Origin: Anagrus nilaparvatae
Taxonomy: Eukaryota; Arthropoda; Insecta; Hymenoptera; Mymaridae
NCBI GenBank assembly: GCA_022575985.1
Contig: JAKSXM010000147.1
Span: 18,696,001 to 18,760,000 of the forward strand
DNA: 64,000 nt
Direction of reading: 5' to 3'
Under the pieces are notes generated by a model that worked only from the letters and a program-made list of their open reading frames with translations, did not search any database and was not told the DNA's origin. Shown here piece after piece: positions 22,927-35,186 of the stretch. Position 1 is the stretch's first letter, and every line of letters begins with the position of its first letter. The position numbers and the translations under genes were made by a program.

Positions 22927-23689
22927 TACCCGCTTCTAAAATAAGCCCTTGGAAATTTCTCAAAAATCAACTTGTAAATGACTCGGAAATTACTCAGATA
23001 AAGCTCGCTAATAAGCAGGAACGAGTGTTTTCCAAGACATTTCCGAGTTTTTTCCAAACCTATTTTTTTTTCTTCAATAAAAAAAATCCAAGCATTTTCA
23101 AAAAATTTCCAATCTTTTTTCCGGTTTTTTTTTCATGATTTTTCCAAGCCTATTGCTCTTTATTGGTCAGATATTTTTTTGTTTTTGATAAAATTCATAT
23201 TATTACCATTTAAAATAGTTTACAACGTTTTTAAGTTTTTTTATAGTCTTCTCAGCTTCCATTTTTTGCTCTAGGTTCCACAAATAGATTCTGCTTCTTT
23301 AATGCTAAAATCGTTATTTTTAAACTATTTTTTTACAATTTTTTAAGCGAAAATAATAATTAACAGTAATAAAAAATCATTAAACTTTTATTTTATGGAA
23401 AAAAATTTATTTCATACTTTACATAAAAAATACATCATTATTATTATTTTTTTTAATCATGCATTTTCATAATTCTGTTCAACTAAAAGAAACAAAAATG
23501 GACCAAAACTTCCGAAAAATTGAAAAAATGACTTTTTATAATTTTATCTAAAAGGATAATTTAATAATTAGTTTATTTAATAGTAAAATGCTAATATGCT
23601 GAACAATTTTATTTTACTTATGGTTCCTTTTCTAGTGCGGATCGTTATTTCTACTTATTTTTTTCTTTACTTCGTCACCTGATTCTCCG

Positions 23690-24420
23690 AAAAAGAGGTT
23701 CTTGCTCATCTAGGTCTCCTTTTAAGGTACTTTTTCTGAATGGTCATGAACTTTTCAATAAACTTCTTTTTCTTTCCTATCATATTGATTTTCCCTTTTT
23801 CCAATTTTTCCTATTACCTCATTCACCTGGTTCTCCGAATCCATTGTTGACTCATCTATGTCTCCTTCTCGATACTTCGTTTCTGGCTTGTCATGAATTT
23901 GTCAATAGACTTCTTTTTCTTTCTAGGATCTTAATTTCCTCTTTTTTGCAATTGCTTCTATTGCCACTTTTACTTGGTTCTACAAATCCCATTTTGAATC
24001 ATCTATGTCTCCTTCTTGATACCTCGTTTCTGGCTGGTCATGGACTTTTTAATAAACTTCTTTTTCTTTCCTATGATCTTGATTTCCTCTTTTTTCCAAC
24101 GCTTCTTTTGCTTCTTTCACCTGGTTCCTCGAACATCTTTTTGAATCATCTATACCCCATTTTTCAATACTTTTCTGGCTGCGGTTATGAATGTTTAAAT
24201 AGTCTGCTTTTTCTTTAGTTTACCTTCATTGCCTTTTCTTCCTGCTGCTGCTAATGTCTCTCTAGTCTGGTTCTCTGAATTTCCTTTTCACTCCTCTTTC
24301 TCTATTTTTTTTAAACTTCTTTCCTGGCTAAACATGAGTTTTTTAATAAACTTCTTTTTCCTTTCCTATTACTTTAATTGTTTCTTTACTTCCTATTGTT
24401 CCACTTTTTTCTAGTTCTTC
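23690..24420 (-). repeat. Degenerate ~160-bp repeats, possibly decayed coding repeats
   Basis: About four units contain CCTGGTTCTCCGAA, CATCTATGTCTCCTTCT, GGCTGGTCATGGA and TAAACTTCTTTTTCTTTCCT. The inverted arm (25260-25860) holds one unit fewer. Read in the direction away from the loop the units give Lys/Glu-rich peptides (KKKKFIEKFMT-like) broken by frequent stops. They may come from a repeated charged protein segment, but I do not recognise a family. Confidence 0.5.
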
Positions 24421-26978
24421 AAAAGTACTTGTACTAATATTTTCACCTTTTTACATCTATATTTTCTTTAAAATCTGTATTTTGTTTTAGAATTTTCTTT
24501 TATCATTATTATTATTCTGCTTAAATCAGCTACTTTTCTTTTTTTTAACTGCCTTTTCTTAACACCGTATTCAGCCAATTTTTCCTGTAATATTTTAAGT
24601 TTTATTTCTTTACATCTGAAAAAATAATTTAATAATTACTTTATTTATTTACAAAAGGTCAAAATTTTTTAAAACTTGGTGGGAATCCTTACTTTGCTAA
24701 TTAAATAATTTTCCAATTTTTGTCTCACTTTTTTGACTGCCTTTGTCTCATTCAACCATTAATATTTTAAGTTTAACAATCAGCAACAACTTGAATTATG
24801 CTGTACTCATAATATACTCTATTCTATATCGGTTATTTGCTATTATTGAATATTCTAAAATCAAAAAATAAGAGTATGTGTGTACTAAATATTTATGTTG
24901 ACTTTTGAAATTAAAATATTCTTGGCAGAATGAGACGAAGTAGTTAAAAAAGGCAGTCAAAAAAGTGAGGCGAAAATTGGAAAATTATTAAATTAGCAAA
25001 GTAAGAATTCCCACCAGAAGTTTTAAAAAATTTTGACCTTTGGTAAATAAATAAAGTAATTATTAAATTATTTTTTCAGATGTAAAGAAATAAAACTTAA
25101 AATATTACAGAAAAAATTGGCTGAATAAGGTGTTAAGAAAAGGCAGTTAAAAAAAAGAAAAGTAGCTGATTTAAGCAGAATAATAATAATGATAAAAGAA
25201 AATAAACAAAATACAGATTTTAAAGAAAATATAGCAGTAAAAAGGTGAAAATATTAGTACAAGTACTTTTGAAGAACTAGAAAAAAGTGGAACAATAGGA
25301 AGTAAAGAAACAATTAAAGTAATAGGAAAGGAAAAAGAAGTTTATTAAAAAACTCATGTTTAGCCAGGAAAGAAGTTTAAAAAAAATAGAGAAAGAGGAG
25401 TGAAAAGGAAATTCAGAGAACCAGACTAGAAAGACATTAGCAGCACCAGGAAGAAAAGGCAATGAAGGTAATTAAAAAGTCCATGACCAGCCAGAAACGA
25501 GGTATCAAGAAGGAGACATAGATGATTCAAAATGGGATTTGTAGAACCAAGTAAAAGTGGCAATAGAAGCAATTGCAAAAAAGAGGAAATTAAGATCCTA
25601 GAAAGAAAAAGAAGTCTATTGACAAATTCATGACAAGCCAGAAACGAAGTATCGAGAAGGAGACATAGATGAGTCAACAATGGATTCGGAGAACCAGGTG
25701 AATGAGGTAATAGGAAAAATTGGAAAAAGGGAAAATCAATATGATAGGAAAGAAAAAGAAGTTTATTGAAAAGTTCATGACCATTCAGAAAAAGTACCTT
25801 AAAAGGAGACCTAGATGAGCAAGAACCTCTTTTTCGGAGAATCAGGTGACGAAGTAAAGAAAGAAATAAGTAGAAATAACGATCCGCACTAGAAAAGGAA
25901 CCATAAGTAAAATAAAATTGTTCAGCATATTAGCATTTTACTATTAAATAAACTAATTATTAAATTATCCTTTTAGATAAAATTATAAAAAGTCATTTTT
26001 TCAATTTTTCGGAAGTTTTGGTCCATTTTTGTTTCTTTTAGTTGAACAGAATTATGAAAATGCATGATTAAAAAAAATAATAATAATGATGTATTTTTTA
26101 TGTAAAGTATGAAATAAATTTTTTTCCATAAAATAAAAGTTTAATGATTTTTTATTACTGTTAATTATTATTTTCGCTTAAAAAATTGTAAAAAAATAGT
26201 TTAAAAATAACGATTTTAGCATTAAAGAAGCAGAATCTATTTGTGGAACCTAGAGCAAAAAATGGAAGCTGAGAAGACTATAAAAAAACTTAAAAACGTT
26301 GTAAACTATTTTAAATGGTAATAATATGAATTTTATCAAAAACAAAAAAATATCTGACCAATAAAGAGCAATAGGCTTGGAAAAATCATGAAAAAAAAAC
26401 CGGAAAAAAGATTGGAAATTTTTTGAAAATGCTTGGATTTTTTTTATTGAAGAAAAAAAAATAGGTTTGGAAAAAACTCGGAAATGTCTTGGAAAACACT
26501 CTTTCCTGCTTATTAGCGAGCTTTATCTGAGTAATTTCCGAGTCATTTACAAGTTGATTTCCGAGACATTTCCAAGGGCTTTTTTTAGACGCGGGTAGGC
26601 ATTTGAGAAATCGACTTTTTAAAAAAAACAGCCTTCTTATCTTAGCGATTCCTCGCGCATGCGCTACTCAAAAAAAATTTTTGACCTCGGAATCGGATAG
26701 ACAGGGAAATTTTCTATCCGGACCTACAAGGAAAAAATTTTTTATGCTAATGTGAGTTTTTTACAGCAATAATAAAAAAAATTATGAATCATTTTTCTTA
26801 CATTTTTTACGACAGTCAAAATCACTAAAATGGCTGCCAAAAATCGAGATTTTGCTCTGGGAGGCTAAAAATTGGGCTGGTTACTTATTTTTGGTAGTAC
26901 TTTCAGAAAAAAACACTTTGGAGCAGTTTTGAAGACCCGACCATACAAATCGCACTCACTTTATTTAAATTTACCCAT

Positions 26979-27752
26979 ATCCAAATTAAAAAAAAAAAAG
27001 AACCTCGAGATTTTTTGAAAAAAAAATTAGGTTTTAATTCCATAACGTTTGTGAAATATCGACGATTATATACATACACACACACACAGACTTTTTTTAA
27101 AAACCGGTTTTCTAGCTTCCTGAGGTCTCAGAACGTGTTTATATACCAAAAAATCAAAAACATTTTACCCATCACAATGGTTCCTCATTGAGGAACCAAT
27201 ATGTTTTCAGAAATTGAAAAATGTTGTTTGCTCTAATTCATCTAAAATATTAATCTTATCCGTAAAAACTTCTATTTTTTCATTAGCTGATCAATTTTTT
27301 TGCATTGAATTAACTTTCGCTTATAAAGATATCTACAAATTACTTTTTGCAGAATAATTTTTATATAAATGAATGGAGATTATAGTTAATTCTTGATTAA
27401 TTCAGCAAAAAAAATATATTTTATTAAAAAAATTGTTCCTCGAAATAAAAGTACATTTTTTTGAACGAATAAAATATAATTATTTTAACGAAATAAAGCA
27501 GTTTTTTAAAATAAATTTTATAATTTTGGCATAAGATTATATTTTTTTAAAAACTACTTGCAAAAATTAAATTTCATGATCCAAAAAAACGCTTCCTTGA
27601 ATTTAGAAAATAAAAATAAAATCAAAATTCAATACATATATTTACTTAAACGAAAAATATATTTCATTCCATTAACAATGGGTTTCTTGTTTTAAAATTA
27701 TATACTCTAAATTCAAAAAATTAAAATTCAATGCATATGATGTTTTTAGGTC
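26979..27752. other. AT-rich stretch with short (CA)n run
   Basis: Apart from a short CA microsatellite near 27072-27088 and A/T runs, I see nothing supported here. Confidence 0.4.
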
Positions 27753-29221
27753 AAGAAAATTTTTTTCTCAGTGTGTATATAATCAGTAAAAATACATTTC
27801 AAAATACTGTTACTGATTTAATTAATGTTTTTAAAACTTTAATAAATTAAAGTATAATTAAAATTAAGTTAAGTCTTGTTGTTTCCTAATCACAAGTTAT
27901 ATTATAACTTTTGGGCCATAAATGTTGTGAGATGAAATGATATGGCCTAAGCTAAGTAATAATTTAATTTAAGGCTATCCTAAACCCAAATGTGTCGGTA
28001 AAAATTTCTTAAATGCCGGCTTTCTTTTTTAAGCTGTAGAAAAAACAAAAAAAATATTTTAGGATATAAAGAATGATTTTTTCTAGTGAATGAATCAATA
28101 TGAAGCTACAAATGTTATTAGAAATGGATTGGCGACGTTTTTCAAAATGAACTCTGCCTTACCGACTTAATGTTAAAAGCATAGGGGTTTAGGATGGCGT
28201 TAAGCAAAAGTATAAACTCCTAATAAATATATTATAAATTTTGGGCCATAAACATTGTGAGATGAAATTATATGGCCTAAGCTAAGTAAATTTTTATTTC
28301 AGCAAAAGTATTTATTCCTAATAAATATATTATAGTTTTTGGGCCATAAATGTTGTGAGATATACAGCTTTTTCACGTTGAGCTCACAGGCTGTACTTTA
28401 AATATAATTATCTTATATTATAACAATTTATTATCTTCAGAAACTGCTTAACTTGCCAGGCCCCTAAATAACCATTATATCGGTGGAAAATTAAAATAAA
28501 ATTAAAGAAATCGTTTTTATAGATTTATGCTTTATTTAGATGTATACAAAATAATTATTATTTGGATAAAGCTATTATTGGGTTAACTACTTTTAAGTTA
28601 ATGGTCATAGTAACTACACGTTTTGGTTAATGGGTTTAATTTCTTTCTTTCACTTATAGAATAAAACTTTAAACTTAATTGCTAAACTTATTAACAACTG
28701 ATTAACAATCAGTTGTTAATTTGATGTTAATTATTAATTGAAATCCTTAATTGTTTGATAACTAAAATATTCGTTTTGAAGTATTATTGCTTGAATCAGT
28801 TACGTTAATTAAAATTTTTTTTAATGTTTTGTCCTGAAATAGTATTGCATTTTATTATTTAAAAATTTTGAGTAAAAAAATAAAAAAAAAATAACTAACC
28901 TTATAAAAATTTTCGATGTTGGTAATAATAATTTTTAAAATTTTTATGTTAATAATAATAATATTTATTGTATTTCAAAATAAATTATTATTTATTACTT
29001 TATATTTATTAAAAATACTATAATTTTGATTATATTTTTTCTTCTATTAAAAACAATAAATTAACTTTTACTGATTAATTTTTAAATGTATCTAATAATC
29101 AAATATTATGATAACCTTAAAATATTAAAAAACATATCTGAAGTGTACAATAACTTTTAGCTGAAGTAAATAAATTTTAAACTTAAAAAAAATAAAAATA
29201 AAAAAAATTGCAATTTGAATA

Positions 29222-29357
29222 AAAAAAACAAACATGGGTGCCCAAATGGGGGTGCCCAAATGGGGGTGACCAAATGGGGGTGTCCAAATGGGGGTGACCA
29301 AATGACCCATGTCGGCGGCGGCGGCGGCAGCGTTTAGAATTTTATAATATAGAGAGA
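29222..29357 (-). mobile_element. Helitron 5' fragment with minisatellite
   Basis: On the minus strand TCTCTATATTATAAAATT leads into CGCTGCCGCCGCCGCCGCC and then about five units of TTTGGGCACCCCCA or TTTGGTCACCCCCA. Head and layout match the Helitron at 1938-2926, but with a different repeat unit. No hairpin or CTAG end is present, so the 3' part is missing. Confidence 0.6.
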
Positions 29358-29673
29358 AAAGTAGATCCATTACGAAATTAAATAAATTTTAATCTCAAAA
29401 CCCTTTTTTTCTGTACCCCAAAAGTTCAGATTCAGATGAATTTGTGAGATTAGGAAACCACAATAAGACTTAACTTAGTTTTAATTATACTTTAATTTAT
29501 TAAAGTTTTAAAAATATTGTAAATTTAATCAATATCAGTATTTTGAAATATACTTTTGCTGAAATTAAATTTTACTTAGCTTAGGCCATAAAATTTCATC
29601 TCAAAACATTTATGGCTCAAAAGTTATAAAATATTTTTCAGGAATTTATACTTTTGCTGAAATTTAATTTTTT

Positions 29674-29858
29674 GCCCTCCCGGGCGTAAAACTTTGCAAA
29701 AAATTTTCTGCACTCGTTCCACGCCTAGGTGGGCAAAAAATTTGTATATAAGCACAATGGGCGAAATACTTTAGACACTAGCGTGAACAAATATCACTCG
29801 TGCCCAGCTTTGCCGAGCACTCATGCTAAAGCTTACGCTAGTGCTAAAATTTGCGCCC
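29674..29858. mobile_element. Short MITE with GGGCG ends
   Basis: The element runs from GCCCTCCCGGGCGTAAAAC to GCTAAAATTTGCGCCC. It holds a strong internal inverted pair: GGGCGAAATACTTTAGACAC with CTAGCGT against the inverse of ACGCTAGTGCTAAAATTTGC with GCCC. It interrupts a unit of the surrounding 95-bp repeat. No superfamily assigned. Confidence 0.5.
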
Positions 29859-30150
29859 TTGATACTTAATATACTATTACTTAGCTTAGGCCATAAAATT
29901 TCATCTCAAAACATTTATGGGCCGAAAGTTTAGTTATATAAAAAAATTAGATCTATTAGAAATATTATAAAAATATCAAATGAATTTTAACTCTGAACCC
30001 TTATTTTGTGAACCCCAAAAGATCAAAGTTGAAATTCAGATGAATTTGTGATTAGGAAACAGCAAGACTTACCTTAGTTTTAATTATACTTTAATTTATT
30101 CAAGTTTTAAAAATATTGTTAATTTTATTTTTCATTTTGGGCCACTTACG

Positions 30151-30600
30151 GTTTTATTTTAAGTGGTTGCATTTTCAAATTGACCGGAAACCAACTTTTT
30201 CATGATGAAATTTACTTAAATTTTACCATAATGTTGGCTAAGGTAGTCCAGGTAAAAAGAAAAATTTTTCTCAATCAAATGTATGTATGTATAAAAAGTA
30301 CTTGGTTTTCAAATAATTAATCATTCTTAAAGCCTTAATAATCAAAAACCTCAAAAAAAACCAATTTTCGGGGTCAAAAATGTTTAGCCGAAATAAATAT
30401 TTCTTTAAAATTTCGATAAAATGTCAATTTAATACATAAATAATAAGGTAAGAAAAAAATTCTGAAAAAAAGAAAATTTGGCCCAGCGATTTAATTTACA
30501 TATGAACATATATTTTTAAACCCATTTTTTACCCTTATAGTCTACTTTTATCCCTGGGAATCGATTTGTACAGCGAGATATCATTTTCATCTGATCGGAC
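30151..30600. other. AT-rich stretch, nothing recognised
   Basis: Runs of A/T with no repeat, gene or RNA signal that I can support. Confidence 0.4.
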
Positions 30601-30619
30601 CCAATGGGCCCCTGGATAG

Positions 30620-31845
30620 CTAATTCTTGTAATAGCTCTTTCTAAAATCCTTGATTTTATAGGTGAGAATCAGAAGCAATGAATTAAGCCTGCTTACATA
30701 AATGAAAACTACTTGATAAATTAGATTTAAATTAGAATTTTATAAAATTTGGATTTTTTTTTAACAAATAATTTTCAATTATGCAAACAGGATGAATCCA
30801 TGGCTTATGATACTTACTCTTACAAACATCCAGAACTTAGTAATAAACCATATTGATGAATACGGAATACCCAATAAACTTTTATGTTCACATAAGTTAG
30901 ACCCTGTTTAGAAGCTGGTTTTAAATTAACTGCAATTTGGTATTCACCATAAAGAAGTAGAAAAAACAGTAATCACTTGAACAGGTTTATTGGGAATTCA
31001 TCGTAATGGCTCTTTATAAAATCCTAGATGTTTTTATGGGTAAGAATCTGAAGCAATGAATTAAGCCTGATTAAATAAATGAAAACTACTTGACAAAGTA
31101 AATTTAAATTAGAATTTTATAAAATTTGGACCTAAACTGTATATAAAATCCAGTAATGGGTTTCCAATGATTTTGAGAACACATCAATGAAACTAAACTT
31201 GTAAAATACTAATTACATGGATTTTATATCTTTTTAGGTCCAAATTTGATTATACATTCTAGTTTGGATTTTTTTTATCAAATAATTTTCAATTATGCAA
31301 ACAGGATGAATTCGTGGCTCATGATTCTTACTCGTATAAACATCCAGAACTTAGTAATAAACCATATCGATGAATTCCCAATAAACTTTTATGTTCATAT
31401 AAGTTAGACCCTGTTTAGAAGCTGTTTTTAAATTAATATACAATTTGGTATTCATCATAAAGAAGTAGAAAAAACAGTAATCACTTGAACAGGTTTATTG
31501 GGAATTCATCGTAATGGCTCTTTATAAAATCCTAGATGTTTTTATGGGTAAGAATCTGAAGCAATGAATTAAGCCTGATTAAATAAATGAAAACTACTTG
31601 AAAAAGTAGATTTAAATTAGAATTTTATAAAATTTGGACCTGAACTGTATATAAAATCCAGTAATTGCTTGGCAACGCTTTTTGAGAATGCATCAATGAA
31701 ACTATACTTGTAAAATACTAATTACATGGACTTTATATTTTTTTAGGTCCAAATTTGATTATACATACTAGTTTGGATATTATTTATCAAATAATTTTCA
31801 ATTATGCAAACAGGATAAATTCATGGCTCATGATTCTTACTCGTA
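30620..31845 (+). repeat. ~508-bp tandem repeat, two to three copies
   Basis: TCGTAATGGCTCTTTATAAA starts at 31001 and 31509, 508 bp apart, with a partial earlier copy near 30620. The units share CAAACAGGATGAATTC, CATCCAGAACTTAGTAATAA and AACTTTTATGTTCA. The last copy is broken at 31845 by a TA-inserted element and resumes at 32627-32700. Confidence 0.8.
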
Positions 31846-32624
31846 CACACAGAGAAATGTTTTTTGGTCCGCCATATTAGAAAATTGGAAAATATTCTGG
31901 GACAAAAAAATTAAAATTTTCATTAATAGAAACGTTTTTTTCGACCCCGAAAACCCCCAGATAATGTAGAATGTTTCTATTTTCATGTTTTTTGATCCGC
32001 CATCTTGGAAAATCGGAAAATTGTTTTGGATGAAAAATTAAAAATTTTTCCTCCAGGATATCAGTTTTCCTTCGTACGGTCCATTTTCATCCCGAAGGTA
32101 TTCGAGGAGATGATAGAAATTTCAGGGAGTTATAACTAATACGTAAGTCAAATATATAGTTACCGGATTCAGCCTAATATTAAGTTGACCTGAGTCTAAA
32201 AGACAGCTATTTTAACAAATATACGTCAGCTGACTCAAGGTTGGGATGCATTGATTTAACCCCGTTAACTTGAATCAAGGGATTATTCACTTTCGGGGAC
32301 TTAATGGGTACGAAGTTAATATTAACTTCTTAAAATTTTATTATTTTTTATAGTGTATAAATATAAATAAATAAACTATTAACATAAAGGCAAAGCGCCC
32401 CCTCCAATTCTGTTTTTCAAAACTTAGTTTTTCATTACTTTAGGGTTTTGAAACTCGGAGTCTAGATGCAAACCCGGAATAACCCTACTTCCGAGTTTTA
32501 AAACATAGAAATAGTCTGATTCAGGTTTTCAATTCTCTTTACGCTGAGAACTAAGTTTCAAAACTCAGAATAACGCTAAAACAGGGTTTTGTTTTTAAAA
32601 TTTCCGAGTTTACGGCTCTGTGTG
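31846..32624. mobile_element. TA-inserted element with CACACAGAG ends
   Basis: CACACAGAG and CTCTGTGTG end the element, with TA on both sides (31844-31845, 32625-32626). The sister tandem copy at about 31331 shows the uninterrupted CTCGTATAAAC, confirming a TA duplication. The 779-bp interior holds a duplicated TTTTTTGRTCCGCCAT block and no coding region. Likely a Tc1/mariner-type MITE. Confidence 0.7.
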
Positions 32625-32700
32625 TATAAACCATATCGATGAATCCCAATAAACTTCTATGTCTACATAAGTTAGACCCTCTTCATAGCAACTGGTATTA

Positions 32701-33826
32701 TGTTTAATTATCACACTAAATTTCCATTTAAGTTTTTTAGGTTTAATAATTATTCACTTGTAAGCTGTGATAAAAATCATCAATATTCTTTTATATATAT
32801 ATTTATTAAACTAAAATAATAAAATAATATAATAATAAAATATCACATTTTATTTTGTTAGTATTAAAACATCTTGCATTGACGAGAGCAGACTTGCAGC
32901 AGACGCTATGCAATACTCCGTTTGTGTATTATAAGTGTTTATGTATATGCATACGTGTACATACTCCGTTTGTGTTTCTAATATACACTCTTTTTTTGTA
33001 TTTAAAAAATAAAATTTTATAAAATATAATATTAACAATATTTAATATTTTATTATTATTAATATAAATAAAGAATTATAATAAAAAAAATAAACCCGCC
33101 GATCTTCGACATAAAAATCGAATTTCAATCAAAAAAATTGAAATTCGACTTTCGACATCTTCGATATATTCTTGCTTGGAAGATTTGTCAAAATAGAGAG
33201 AGAAACCTAAATTTCCTGTATATTAGTGCTTCTAAGTTTAGAACTTAACTTAGTCGCGCGCCCTATCGGGCGCTGTAATTCAGTACAGACAATGATCTTT
33301 TTGTTTATTCATCATTTATTTATAGATTGCTTGTCGAAGTTAAATAGCTATACTTATTTTTATATGACTTTCATTAATTTAGCTTAATAATTTTTATTTA
33401 AAAGTATTTTGATTATTTTCTGTTATACCTTATGTGAGGTCGTGATCCAAACTTAGCCTTTAGCTTTTTTCTGACAATTGAAACGTATTATTGATATCGG
33501 TTACTATCAACAAAGAATATTTTTATAATCTGTTCAGAGCCTATAATATAATTTTTACGCGGCTTTTTATAAATTAAAATGCTTTCAATCAGCGAAAAAC
33601 ATCGTATCCTAAAAACTTTTCACTGTAAAATAATATGAAATTTATTATCTGGGTTTATTTTATCATTGCGAAAATATAAATATGTTTTTATTTTTGATAT
33701 CAAACAAATGTTTACATATACTAATTCGAATTCACGTTAATAATCATTATTATCAAATAATTTTATAGCATTTTAATAAGTTTTAACCAATTAAAGTTTA
33801 TTTATTAGAAACCATAACTGACGAGT
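32701..33826. other. AT-rich stretch with two hairpins
   Basis: No gene seen. CGAATTTCAAT and ATTGAAATTCG face each other near 33118-33148. GCGCCC/GGGCGC makes a 6-bp hairpin with loop TATC near 33260-33275. The latter has the look of a Helitron end, but no CTRR followed by T is in the right place. Confidence 0.45.
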
Positions 33827-34497
33827 TAGTTTCAAGTTCATTTTTAGAAATTCGCTGTTTGAGACGGTTGGCAGAAGACGAGCGTTTAAAGTTTCCTCTT
33901 GGTGCTAGTGTTTTAGATGACGAGGTTTATATGGAGGATACCATATCAGTTTGTTATACATTAGAAGAAGGTATTTAAAAATTAAATCAATTAACAGAAA
34001 TTTGCAAGTTGGTAGGATATGAACTATATAAACTCTTACCCAATGATAGTAAATTATTAGAGGAAGTTGATATTTGTGATTGAGCAGATAAATCGGACAC
34101 AGACTTTAATAACAATTTTAGTTTAAGAGTATTAGGTTTAAAATGTTGTCCCAAAGATGACTATTTCTTCAAAATTGTTCTAGTTGATTTTTCGAAGTTC
34201 AGTAAACCAGTTAGTAAACTTGTAATACTATCCAATATCTCAAATATCTTCGATCCTCTCGGTTGGCTAGCTCCTGTAATAGTTTCAGCAAAAATGTTCA
34301 TAAAAAACTCTGGGCACATAAAGTAGAATGGGACTGTGCAATTCTTGCTGATCTTTTAAATGAATGGTTACAATGGTATAGTCGTTTACAGTGCCTCGAT
34401 ACTCAGATATCCAATTGCTGGTTGAATTTTGATCTCGGAGATGAAGTAATTGAGATCCATGATTTTGCTGATGCATCAAAATTTGCATATCTTGCAG
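33827..34497 (+). pseudogene. BEL/Pao retrotransposon reverse-transcriptase remnant
   Basis: The plus strand shows, in order, a LRRLAEDERLKFPLGASVL block and a Tyr-Met-Glu-Asp box where intact elements carry YVDD. A TLEEG helix, an LGLKCCPKDDYF-type strand, FDPLGWLAPV and finally DFADASKFAYLA (start of the RNase H-like part) follow. This order is specific to BEL/Pao pol. Two in-frame stops and one frameshift near 34300 make it non-functional. No LTRs, gag or integrase are seen, and the sequence stops where a CAGGGCC-type MITE end begins. Confidence 0.8.
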
Positions 34498-35186
34498 GGC
34501 CTTGAATTTCGAAATCGAGGCAGCGAGGGAGTAGAGGAATTACTCACTCTTTTCCCCGTTTTTTAAAAAATTCAATTTTTGAAAGCGAAAGGAGAACTCA
34601 CCGGAGTCTATATTCCCCAAAATTTAATCCCCCACCTACTATGACTAGGGAATCAGGGAACATCCACGTCTTAACCATACGTTTTATATTGTATAATAAT
34701 AAACTACCGCTCTTAAAAGACATTTATTTTTTATGATTTTTATGCAAATATATTCATATTATAGTTATAGTTAATACATTAAATAATATAATATAAACTA
34801 ATACATATTGTAATTTAATATTATGGAAAACTAAATTAAATTTATTTAAAAATAAAAATTTTTTTTAAATTTTTAGATAAATTCATTAATGAATTAATAT
34901 AAAATAATAAATTTATAAAAAAATATGCCTGAATCTTGAAGCGACTTTACTGGAATTGCTTAAAAATTACAGGAAATACTTATACATTCAAGCAATTCAA
35001 GCAAAATTCAAGCAAAATTCAAGCGCAGCAAGTATGCGTGTATGCGGAATAATTTAAATAATTTAATATCATATTAGATATAAAAAATAAATCTATTGAA
35101 CATAATAAAAGAAGCAATAAATTTTTTTTACTACGAAATATTGCAAAAAAAAAACAAATATTTAAAAAACAAAAGACTAAGACTAA
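34498..35186. other. MITE-like end, then AT-rich DNA
   Basis: CAGGGCCTTGAATTTC at 34495 resembles the terminal repeat of the 19522 MITE; no matching other end was found. The rest is AT-rich, with a short duplicated CAAGCAAAATT near 34997-35020. No gene seen. Confidence 0.4.

Larger units (their letters stand above)
21900..26978. repeat. 5.1-kb palindrome with ~2-kb arms
   Basis: The left arm starts ATGGGTAAATTTAAATGAAG, GTGAGTGCGATT follows, and the whole arm returns inverted at the right end. Arms run 21900-24770 and 24935-26978 around a unique AT-rich loop of about 165 bp. The left arm is longer because of a TA-inserted element (22283-22926) and one extra ~187-bp repeat unit (about 24040-24225). 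With these removed the arms are nearly equal (about 2,040 bp). No transposase was recognised. Near-identity along most of the arms implies recent formation or ongoing gene conversion. Confidence 0.9.
27753..30150. repeat. Inverted clusters of a ~95-bp repeat, left block
   Basis: The basic unit contains TTGGGCCATAAATGTTGTGA, TGGCCTAAGCTAAGTAA and TTTCAGCAAAAGTATA. Direct copies lie at 27900-28370 and inverted copies at 29560-29940. The outer flank GTCAAGAAAATTTTTTTCTC then AGTG recurs inverted at 38754-38800, so this block is mirrored by the one at 37.2-38.8 kb. A conserved side block (28370-28490, TTGCCAGGCCCCTAAATAA) recurs at 37560-37680 and, inverted, at 38320-38420. Confidence 0.75.

Noticed and set aside
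33247..33280. GC-rich hairpin as a Helitron 3' end
   Set aside because: GCGCCC/GGGCGC pairs well, but no CTRR followed by T lies at the expected distance on either strand.
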